Positions 8,077 to 14,117 of a stretch of DNA of 16,539 nt are shown here, one piece after another (the stretch's first letter is position 1; each line of letters opens with the position of its first letter). The DNA is from Candidatus Aenigmatarchaeota archaeon. GTDB lineage: Archaea; Aenigmatarchaeota; Aenigmatarchaeia; PWEA01. The position numbers and the translations under genes were made by a program. The notes beneath the pieces are model-generated. The model did no database searches, had not been told where the DNA came from, and saw only the letters and a list, made by a program, of their open reading frames with translations. Location: the NCBI GenBank assembly GCA_003554235.1, contig PWFY01000024.1, positions 1-16,539 of the forward strand, read 5' to 3'.

Positions 8077-9810
8077 CTATAATCCTAAAAAGTCAAGGAA
8101 CCTTCCAAAAATCTCTTGTAGTGCCGTTGGACTCTCAAAAGTTCTTTCTGCTTGTTCGCTCTCTTCCTTCCAGTCCTTTTCTTGACTTTCCGTAATATTC
8201 TCCCCACTTTCTCCAGTTTCAACAACCTTAACTTCCTTTGTGAAGTCTTTCCTTTCATCTTCTTCTATTCTTATCCTATATGAGTAATTACCTGGTTCAG
8301 TTTCACTTTCTATCCTGTTTTTGAAACCAAGTGACTTATTTTCCCCTGGTTTTAGTTTAACTTTTCTTTCGTTGCCAGACCAACTTTCTTTGTTTACAGG
8401 CTGCTTGTCCTCGTATACATACGATCTGGCGGTGAAATTTTTACTCTCTTCATTTTTATTCCTCACCAAAAACAAAGATTCTAATTTCTCTCCCGCCCTC
8501 ACCTTTTCATCGTATTCAAAGATTTCAAATGCCCTTTCTTTATCTTCCTTTATCTTGTCATCATTTTTCACCTCTTCTATAGTTTCTCTGAAACTGTCTG
8601 CATCATCAGCCTTGACTTCAAAACTCCGATCCATGAACTCTACTTCCTCTAGCTCAACTTCCTCCACATCTTCATCATCTGTTTCTTGACAGAACATATC
8701 GCTTAAATCCCAATCATCTTCAGGAGGAACAACATATGCCTTTCCCTCTTCCATTATCTCTGTAACGGTTTTCGCGCCCAGGTCCTGAACCTCTGTCAGC
8801 TGGACAAGCGTGTAGAACTCATCATGATCCTCGACTATCCTCTTGGCTATTATTTCGCCTATGTTAATTATCTCAGTCAGCTCCTCCTTATCCGCTTCGT
8901 TTATGTTGATTCTTTGTACTTCCTCCTTACCACCTTCATCTTCTTCTGATTCTTCAAAGTGTGCCATAACGCTTTTGTTTTCGCCTATGGTTACTTCCAC
9001 CACCTCTTCATCACTATCGATATTTCCTGACCATCCATCAAACTCCCAGCCTTCATACGATTCAGCTTCAAGTTCTACGTTTTCACCCTCCTCGTATAGG
9101 TGCTCACCTTCCGAAGGGCTTGTGTTTCCTCCTCCGGAGACGGATATTTCCAAAATATACTCCTCAACATCTTCTCCGTTGTCGTCATCGTCTTCTTCAA
9201 CAGGCCAGTCTTCGGGCGGCTCTTCAGTTCCTAGCCAGGCAGAGCCTACTAGCAAATCTACTTCCAACTCACCCACATCGTCTTTTAAATTTCCACCTTC
9301 ATTTTCTGCCGTTTCATTGTCTGATGTGGTATAAATCACAAACTCTCCATATGGATCGCCATCATCTTCTTCAGGGGTAGTGGTATATTCATGGCTGATC
9401 TCTGTCCACTCATCTGTGTCAACAGTATACCAGTCTCCGTAGTCCCAGAAAAAACCGCCCTCCTCTCGTATACGAACTGAGGTATACCCAGTTCCTTTTA
9501 CCTTCAGTTTGGCATAGTAGGTTACTTCTTGGTCGCGGCCTCCTTTATGACTGAATTTTTGTCGCTCTTCATAGGGTCCCTTAAATGTATGTGGACCCAA
9601 CTTGAGCGCGTAATCACTGACTAGACCTTGTCCAGAATCTGACTGATCTGCTTGTGCACCTACTGTCCAGTTTTTAGGTACATCATCTTCCCACTTCTCA
9701 AAGAACTCGTTTTCGAGAAGATTGTCTCCATCCTCGTGTTTTGCCTGGATAGGAGAAGATAATAGTAGAAATACAGATAGAAGTGTGAGCACGGCTACAC
9801 CCTTCTTCAT
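8077..9810 (-). CDS. Secreted acidic multidomain protein with InlB-like repeat and ComEA-like HhH domain
   Basis: 577 residues. Residues 1-23 are a Sec signal peptide (KK, hydrophobic core, cleavage near IQA/K). Residues ~28-190 (NLLENEFFEKW...PKNWTV) resemble carbohydrate-binding-type jelly-roll domains. An Asp/Glu linker (195-217) follows. Residues 218-286 match the divergent InlB B-repeat pattern (ISVSGGGNTSPSEG, then YEEGENVELEAE, then GWEFDGWSG, ending MAHF). Residues 298-358 match ComEA: ININEADKEEL, a first hairpin INIGEIIAKRI and a second VQDLGAKTVTEI. An acidic segment and a CARDB-like beta domain (~428-530) follow. There are eight N-glycosylation sequons (N47, 165, 229, 278, 458, 491, 508, 538) and one Cys. 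No C-terminal anchor or sorting motif is seen, only an amphipathic FGRFLDFLGL end. Inference: an exported cell-surface or extracellular protein able to bind DNA and perhaps glycans. Exact function unknown. Confidence 0.75.
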   Translation of the reverse strand: MKKGVAVLTLLSVFLLLSSPIQAKHEDGDNLLENEFFEKWEDDVPKNWTVGAQADQSDSGQGLVSDYALKLGPHTFKGPYEERQKFSHKGGRDQEVTYYAKLKVKGTGYTSVRIREEGGFFWDYGDWYTVDTDEWTEISHEYTTTPEEDDGDPYGEFVIYTTSDNETAENEGGNLKDDVGELEVDLLVGSAWLGTEEPPEDWPVEEDDDDNGEDVEEYILEISVSGGGNTSPSEGEHLYEEGENVELEAESYEGWEFDGWSGNIDSDEEVVEVTIGENKSVMAHFEESEEDEGGKEEVQRININEADKEELTEIINIGEIIAKRIVEDHDEFYTLVQLTEVQDLGAKTVTEIMEEGKAYVVPPEDDWDLSDMFCQETDDEDVEEVELEEVEFMDRSFEVKADDADSFRETIEEVKNDDKIKEDKERAFEIFEYDEKVRAGEKLESLFLVRNKNEESKNFTARSYVYEDKQPVNKESWSGNERKVKLKPGENKSLGFKNRIESETEPGNYSYRIRIEEDERKDFTKEVKVVETGESGENITESQEKDWKEESEQAERTFESPTALQEIFGRFLDFLGL

Positions 9811-9869
9811 ACCTCTAGTTAAGAGGCTGAGAAATTTAAATATTATGCTTATAGGCCTTCTTTAGGATC
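9811..9869 (-). promoter_or_regulatory. Promoter of the secreted protein gene
   Basis: On the minus strand TATTTAAATTT (9832-9842) is centred ~27 bases before the ATG, giving a near-leaderless transcript. A GAGGT touches the ATG directly, too close to act as a normal Shine-Dalgarno site. CCTCT (9812-9816) and AGAGG (9822-9826) form a 5-bp inverted repeat between the TATA box and the start, possibly an operator or chance. Confidence 0.5.
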
Positions 9870-11858
9870 CTAACAGTTGTAACCAGGTATCTTCTGTGGT
9901 CCGTTATAATCTACCTTTTCTGCGAGATCTTTTAGGCAGTCTGGATTCTTGGCTGTCCTCATGTCTCCGAGCTCCTCGTCCTCCAGCAACGAACGTAGGA
10001 ACCTCCTTATGACCTTACCAGATTCCGTTTCTGGACATTCCTCTACAAAAAATATTTTTCCAGGCGTAGCCACCGGTCCAACCTCCCTGCGGACGGACTT
10101 CACTATATTCTTCTTTAGTTCGTCAGATGGCTCTGCGCCGTCAATCAGTATTACAAATAGAGCTGGAACCTCTCCCTTTACGTCGTGCGGCTTTCCAACT
10201 ACAGCGACTTCAGCAATTCCGTCCACCATCTGCACTGCGTCCTCTATTTCCGCAGTTCCAAGCCTGTGGCCTGCGACTTCGAGTAGGTCGTCCATCCTAC
10301 CTACAATCTTTAGCAGGCTCTGTCCTCCTATCTCATGCTCAGTTTTTATTCCTTCATCTCCGGAGAAGTATATCCTGTCGCCGTACCTACTCCAGTACTC
10401 CTCCCTGTACTTGTCAGGATTCTTATAGACTCCCCTCAACATTCCAGGAGAGAAGGGCTTCTTTATGACTACTGCGCCTTTTTCGGTTGTTTTACCATCC
10501 TCGTCCAAGATATCGTAGTTAACAGGCGGCAACGGAACCCCTGCCACACCCGGAACAAAGGGCCCTATTCCAGGTAACGAGGTCAGAAGTATTCCACCTG
10601 TCTCGGTTTGCCAGTATGTATCAACTATAGGACATCTTCCACCACCAACCTTCTCGAAATACCATTCCCATGTCTCCGGGTCTATTGGCTCACCCACGGA
10701 ACCTAGAACACGTAACGTTGATAGATCATGTTTATCCGGAAGATCCTTTCCGTGTTTAATGAGCATTCTTAAGGCGGTGGGTGCCGTGTAAAACTGATTA
10801 ATTTTGTTTTCCTCTATAATCTGCCACCACCTTTCCAGGTTGGGATGGTCGGGTGAACCTTCGTACCAGAATGTCGTTCCTCCGTGAATCAATGGACCGT
10901 ATAGCGTATAGGTATGTCCTGTTATCCAGCCTATATCTGCTGTGGAGAAGAAAACATCGTCTTCGTGGAAGTCAAAAACCCATTTCATGCTGAGTGCAGC
11001 CTGAACTAGATAACCGCCAATGGAGTGTTTTATTCCCTTTGGCTTGCCCGTTGTTCCAGATGTGTATAGTAGGAAGCCCACATCCTCTGCATCGAGTTTC
11101 TCTGGTTTGCAATTATCATCTACTTCGTTCATCAAGTCTTCTAGAAAGTGGTCTCTGCCATCAACCATCTCAGGGTCTGCATCAGCTCTATTCACCACGA
11201 GGCATTTGTCCGCGTCAACTTTATCCAGCGCTTCGTTTATATTGTCTTTTAGCTCCACCACCTTCCCACGCCTGTAGAAACCGTCGGCCGTTATGAGTAT
11301 ATCTGAATCGGCGTCGTCCATCCTCTTCCTTACTGCTTCAGGTGAAAAGGCAGTGTAAACAATAGAATGCCAGGCCCCTATCCTTTGGCAGGCTAAAGCC
11401 GCGATAGCCGTCTCCGGGATCATGGGCATCCAGAAAGTTACGGCGTCTCCCTTTTCCACGCCCATTTCCTTCAAGACGTTTGCGAACTTCTGGACCTCTT
11501 CATGGAGATCACTGTAGGTCAGAACCCTTTGTTCCTCGTCCGTTGGTTCAGGCTCCCATACTATAGCAGGCTTGTTTTCTTTGTCTTCTATATGCCTGTC
11601 TATGCAGTTGTACGAAAGATTGGTTTTACCTCCCTCGAACCAGCGAAAGAACGGAGGTTCCCATTCCTGTACTTCTTTCCAGTCGTCGTCGAACCAGTCT
11701 ATCAGCTCCTTGGCTTTGTCTGCCCAGAATTTTTCGGGATCCTTCTTGGCCTTTTTGTATATACTAGGATCGCTTACAAAGGCCTTTTCCTTCATCTTTT
11801 CCGACGGCCAGTATATACCGTCCTCCTCCTTTACCCACTTGGTTCCTTTTTCTGACAT
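9870..11858 (-). CDS. acs: AMP-forming acetyl-CoA synthetase
   Basis: Converts acetate, ATP and CoA to acetyl-CoA, AMP and PPi in the cytoplasm. The 662 residues are normal full length. Adenylate-forming motifs are present: A3 YTSGTTGKPKG (265-275), A5 DTYWQTETGG (413-422) including the Trp that restricts the pocket to acetate, A7 YFSGDEG (497-503), A8 GRMDDLLEVAGHRLGTAEIE (520-539) and A10 PETESGKVIRR with the catalytic lysine K615. The N-terminal ACS domain (EDGIYWPSEKM, then FWADKAKELIDW) and the WYEG and TGHTY elements distinguish it from other acyl-CoA ligases. It stands alone, with its own TATA box upstream. K615 lies in the context normally controlled by lysine acetylation, but no acetyltransferase or deacetylase gene is in the window. 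Propionate use as a side activity is possible. Confidence 0.96.
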   Translation of the reverse strand: MSEKGTKWVKEEDGIYWPSEKMKEKAFVSDPSIYKKAKKDPEKFWADKAKELIDWFDDDWKEVQEWEPPFFRWFEGGKTNLSYNCIDRHIEDKENKPAIVWEPEPTDEEQRVLTYSDLHEEVQKFANVLKEMGVEKGDAVTFWMPMIPETAIAALACQRIGAWHSIVYTAFSPEAVRKRMDDADSDILITADGFYRRGKVVELKDNINEALDKVDADKCLVVNRADADPEMVDGRDHFLEDLMNEVDDNCKPEKLDAEDVGFLLYTSGTTGKPKGIKHSIGGYLVQAALSMKWVFDFHEDDVFFSTADIGWITGHTYTLYGPLIHGGTTFWYEGSPDHPNLERWWQIIEENKINQFYTAPTALRMLIKHGKDLPDKHDLSTLRVLGSVGEPIDPETWEWYFEKVGGGRCPIVDTYWQTETGGILLTSLPGIGPFVPGVAGVPLPPVNYDILDEDGKTTEKGAVVIKKPFSPGMLRGVYKNPDKYREEYWSRYGDRIYFSGDEGIKTEHEIGGQSLLKIVGRMDDLLEVAGHRLGTAEIEDAVQMVDGIAEVAVVGKPHDVKGEVPALFVILIDGAEPSDELKKNIVKSVRREVGPVATPGKIFFVEECPETESGKVIRRFLRSLLEDEELGDMRTAKNPDCLKDLAEKVDYNGPQKIPGYNC

Positions 11859-11880
11859 AGCATCAAAACTTTGTTGTGAA

Positions 11881-11893
11881 GGATTTAAAAAGT
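11881..11893 (-). promoter_or_regulatory. TATA box of acs
   Basis: On the minus strand CTTTTTAAATCC is centred ~28 bases upstream of the ATG at 11858, giving a transcript start at or within a few bases of the ATG. No Shine-Dalgarno sequence precedes the start. Confidence 0.6.
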
Positions 11894-11910
11894 TTCCTAT
11901 ACGTTATCGC

Positions 11911-11924
11911 AGGCTTTTAAGCCT
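11911..11924 (+). promoter_or_regulatory. TATA box of the C/D box sRNA, inside a palindrome
   Basis: AGGCTTTTAAGCCT contains CTTTTAAG centred ~25 bases upstream of 11942, where the sRNA terminal stem begins. The element is an inverted repeat of AGGCTT and AAGCCT around TT. Confidence 0.6.
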
Positions 11925-11941
11925 TGAATATAAAATAGTAT

Positions 11942-12010
11942 GCGGGCAATGAGCACACCGCCCCAGTCCGACCCTCGGGAATGAGGACAACGGGTAGCTA
12001 GTGAGCCCCC
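11942..12010 (+). ncRNA. C/D box guide sRNA (23S P-loop 2'-O-methylation)
   Basis: About 69 nt with its own TATA box and a downstream T run. Terminal stem GGGC (11944-11947) pairs with GCCC (12005-12008). Box C ATGAGCA (11949-11955), D' CCGA (11968-11971), C' ATGAGGA (11981-11987), D GTGA (12001-12004). Both box pairs make kink-turns: an AAT bulge followed by GA opposite GA. The C'/D' turn is capped by CC-CTCG-GG and has a Watson-Crick stem GTCC/GGAC. Spacers are 12 nt (11956-11967) and 13 nt (11988-12000), the canonical archaeal guide length. The first spacer is complementary to ACUGGGGCGGU, the conserved 23S P-loop sequence; the nucleotide paired five bases upstream of D' is G2251 in E. coli numbering, a site methylated across life. 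The second spacer has a weaker candidate site. The boxes are variants of consensus, but two kink-turns plus an exact conserved target make the call strong. Confidence 0.85.
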
Positions 12011-12016
12011 ATTTTT
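12011..12016 (+). terminator. T-run terminator of the sRNA
   Basis: ATTTTT directly follows the C run of the sRNA terminal stem, matching archaeal oligo-T termination. Confidence 0.5.
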
Positions 12017-12025
12017 CCCAATAAA

Positions 12026-12034
12026 GTTTTAAAC
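12026..12034 (+). promoter_or_regulatory. TATA box of the 77-residue protein gene and tRNA-Trp
   Basis: GTTTTAAAC is centred ~34 bases before the ATG at 12064, giving a leader of about 8 nt. No separate TATA box is seen before tRNA-Trp, so this promoter probably drives both. Confidence 0.5.
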
Positions 12035-12063
12035 TAAAGGGACGTATTGAGTACGGGATTAAC

Positions 12064-12297
12064 ATGGTAGATTTTGAAACATTGGAAGGAACCGAAGTTG
12101 AGTTCGGAAACAACGACTTTATACAGGTCGCAAGGAAGAAGGCCGTTTCGGAGGACGGCGAGAACGTCTTCCTTTCTCTTTCACGTGGATTTTTCGGCGA
12201 CGACGATGAAAGAGTTTGGAAGAAGAACTTCTCGATTCCGGACGACGACGAGGTTCTTGACGAGATTATAGAAGCACTGAAAAAGCTCAAAGAGTAA
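12064..12297 (+). CDS. Small acidic protein, possibly PC4-like
   Basis: 77 residues, family not firmly recognised. Predicted order is an N-terminal strand (TEVEFG), strands DFIQVARKKAV, VFLSLSRGFF and VWKKNFSIP, then a long C-terminal helix DEVLDEIIEALKKL. Four strands followed by one helix is reminiscent of PC4/p15-type single-stranded-DNA-binding modules, whose pattern of a basic KK after the third strand and a helix of similar length is present here. This is fold-level resemblance only. The gene has its own TATA box and lies 5 bases before tRNA-Trp. Codon use matches its neighbours and the frame is well formed, so it is likely a real gene. Confidence 0.7.
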   Translation: MVDFETLEGTEVEFGNNDFIQVARKKAVSEDGENVFLSLSRGFFGDDDERVWKKNFSIPDDDEVLDEIIEALKKLKE

Positions 12298-12302
12298 ATA
12301 AG

Positions 12303-12460
12303 GGGGCCATAGTCCAGTCAGGCCTAGGACGGCGGACTCCAGATTTTTGGAGTTTTGACCAGGTCTAAAAGGAATTTTTCCTGGGATGATATAAGTTCGG
12401 ATGTATGGCTACATGCTAAGGTGACATCCGCAAGCCCCGGTTCAAATCCGGGTGGCCCCA
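12303..12460 (+). tRNA. trnW: tRNA-Trp (CCA) with an 83-base intron
   Basis: Exons 12303-12342 and 12426-12460. Acceptor GGGGCCA/TGGCCCC with A73, D stem GTCC/GGAC, anticodon stem GCGGA/TCCGC, anticodon loop C-T-CCA-G-A, T arm CCCGG TTCAAAT CCGGG, variable loop AAGC. CCA is not encoded. The intron (12343-12425) interrupts after position 37, the canonical archaeal site. The bulge-helix-bulge is formed by C32-T33-C34-C35 pairing with GGTG (12420-12423, one U-U mismatch), with bulges A36-G37-A and AC-A38. The tRNA starts 5 bases after the upstream protein gene with no promoter of its own in between, implying processing from a mixed mRNA-tRNA transcript. Its 3' end is 4 bases from the convergent antiporter gene. 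Confidence 0.96.
12343..12425 (+). ncRNA. tRNA-Trp intron with C/D guide elements
   Basis: D'-like box TTGA (12355-12358) and C-like box ATGATAT (12386-12392) flank a hairpin: CCAGG (12359-12363) pairs with CCTGG (12380-12384), capped by AAAA-GGAA-TTTT. They form a kink-turn: bulge GAT, GA opposite GA, a U-U pair and an A-U pair where consensus has G-C. The bases before TTGA (12347-12354) pair with G30 to G37 of the 5' exon, and the fifth falls on C34, predicting Cm34. CGGATGT (12398-12404) is complementary to ACATCCG (12424-12430) across the 3' splice site and U39, the second methylation site known for euryarchaeal tRNA-Trp, but no good D box follows it. Confidence 0.8.
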
Positions 12461-12462
12461 TC

Positions 12463-12472
12463 CTTTATTTTT
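12463..12472 (+). terminator. T-rich terminator after tRNA-Trp
   Basis: CTTTATTTTT follows two bases after A73. It overlaps the last codons of the convergent antiporter gene on the other strand. Confidence 0.45.
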
Positions 12473-14117
12473 CGAAGTCGTCTATATTTCTCTTCAGTTT
12501 TCCGAGCATCTCCCCTCGCATCCTTTTCACAGTTTCCTTGTCGCCGTAGATAGCTTCCTCGACGTAGTCTATCAGCTGCTCCGACGCCAGGAGGTCGGGA
12601 ACCATGACGTAGTCCGCGCCTCCTTCTATAAGCTTCCGGGCGATATTAAAGCTGTTGGAGCGCACGACCTTCCTCGCATCTGTGTCCAAAGACAGGATTT
12701 TCTCGGAAACATGTTTCTGTGGAGGAGTTGATATTATAAGCTTCGCGTCTTTGTAGTTTGCCTTCTCCCAGGACTCGTTGTCCATGGCACTTTTGAATAC
12801 ACAGTTTTCCAACCCATCAGCTTCTTCCAACATCTCCGGATTCAGCTCTATGACTACAAATTCCTCTCCCTTCTCCTTTAGGAAATCACCTAATCTACTA
12901 CCCTGGACATCGTAACCCACGATTATTACATGGTCCTTGAGATTTGTGTTTATTCTGGTATGATATCTCTTGATTTTCTCGGGTGTCTCAAAGGGAAGTC
13001 TATCCGCTATAATGTTCTGTATCTTGTCCGAATATCTATCGGTGTAAGACGTGGTTATCATCGTTACAGTGGTGGCTAGTATTATTCCCTGGAATACAGG
13101 GGCAGCTATTGCACTTATCAGGTAGGCCTGTACGGCTATTATTAGAACAAACTCACTTACCTGGTCCAATGTAAGTGCACACCTGTAAGCCGTCCTCTTA
13201 TCGTAACCGTAGTGCATCAGTGAAATAGCAGTTAGCAGGGGCTTTACGAAAACAGTTACGAGTATGATGAGAAGTGCTATACCCAGGGTTGCGGCATCCG
13301 GAACTGTAACTAGAGCTCCTAGAGAGAAGAAGAAAACTGCGGCAAAAAAGTCTTTCAGCGACTCCATGCTTTCTACCAGTTCTATGTTGTAGGGGAACCT
13401 TGAGAAGGCGAGTCCTGCAAAGAAGGCACCTACAACTATGGATATCCCCGCGAGCTGTGATATTGCTATCATCACGGCAAGCAGCGAGATCCCGGAAAGG
13501 AGCATCAGTTCCTCGGAATGATCGGAAAGCTCAAAAAGCCAGGGAAATAGGAATCTTCTGAAAGCCAAGGAGAGAACAAGCATTCCCCCGCCCACGGCCA
13601 GGGCGTAGCCTATGCCTACGCTGAAGAGAACAGGGCTTAACAACAAAATAAGAACTATCGCCAGAATATCGTGTATAACGTCCGTAGCTTCTGCAAGCCT
13701 TCCGTAGAGGAGTTCTATGGTGGCGTACTTTTCCGATAGCTCCGTTCCTGTCAGAGAAGAGCTGAATACAAGAGCGGCGCTTATGTATATCGAGTTCAGT
13801 GTTCCAAAACCCGCAAGATACAGCGCCCCGAAAAATCCTAGTCCTAACCCGGTTATCTGTGCACCCGTGCTTAGCAGGCTTCCACCTATACCGTGCTTGA
13901 GTTTACCGGGCTCCAACTTGGCTCCGAAGATAAATACAACGAAGGCTATACCCCACTGGAGTAGTTCCAGCAGTCCCTCCTCCGTTAGGAAGATACCGCC
14001 TATAAGGCCTGCTATTATGTATGCCGGGATGGTGAGCTTGAAGAGCTTGTGGAATACAAACAACAGTATAGCCGAAAGCATGAAAACAGCCGCGAAGGTG
14101 TATATGACTCCTATCAT
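12465..14117 (-). CDS. CPA2/Kef-type cation:proton antiporter with TrkA-N-like domain (second of pair)
   Basis: 550 residues. Residues 1-375 are about 12 membrane segments of the monovalent cation:proton antiporter-2 fold. The TM-embedded acidic residue is D150 in EATDVIHDILAIV; other family elements are GAFFAGLAFSRFPY (230-243) and the TLDQVSEF loop (316-323). Residues ~394-520 are a TrkA-N/RCK-like Rossmann domain starting DHVIIVGYDVQGSR. The glycine-rich loop is altered (GYGxxG becomes GYDxxG), and the GD that normally follows the fourth strand is missing, so nucleotide gating may differ. No TrkA-C domain is present. Expected role: K+ or Na+ exchange for protons at the membrane. The ATG overlaps the stop of the upstream paralogue by 4 bases, so the two are translationally coupled. 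Confidence 0.85.
   Translation of the reverse strand: MIGVIYTFAAVFMLSAILLFVFHKLFKLTIPAYIIAGLIGGIFLTEEGLLELLQWGIAFVVFIFGAKLEPGKLKHGIGGSLLSTGAQITGLGLGFFGALYLAGFGTLNSIYISAALVFSSSLTGTELSEKYATIELLYGRLAEATDVIHDILAIVLILLLSPVLFSVGIGYALAVGGGMLVLSLAFRRFLFPWLFELSDHSEELMLLSGISLLAVMIAISQLAGISIVVGAFFAGLAFSRFPYNIELVESMESLKDFFAAVFFFSLGALVTVPDAATLGIALLIILVTVFVKPLLTAISLMHYGYDKRTAYRCALTLDQVSEFVLIIAVQAYLISAIAAPVFQGIILATTVTMITTSYTDRYSDKIQNIIADRLPFETPEKIKRYHTRINTNLKDHVIIVGYDVQGSRLGDFLKEKGEEFVVIELNPEMLEEADGLENCVFKSAMDNESWEKANYKDAKLIISTPPQKHVSEKILSLDTDARKVVRSNSFNIARKLIEGGADYVMVPDLLASEQLIDYVEEAIYGDKETVKRMRGEMLGKLKRNIDDFEK

Noticed and set aside
8321..9334. Long open frames on the plus strand opposite the secreted protein
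   Set aside because: Serine-rich translations are the mirror of Asp/Glu codons (GAA/GAT read backwards as TTC/ATC and shifted TCT/TCA); no start signals or family resemblance.
11911..11924. Palindromes over TATA boxes (also at 5449-5466 and 12025-12035) as a shared operator
   Set aside because: TTTAAA-type TATA boxes are self-complementary, so short flanking matches arise easily; the flanks differ among sites (AGGCTT, CGCTT, AGTTT).
11942..12010. H/ACA-type reading of the structured RNA
   Set aside because: There is no ACA box at the 3' end and no pseudouridylation pocket of normal spacing, while all four C/D boxes and 12-13-nt spacers fit.
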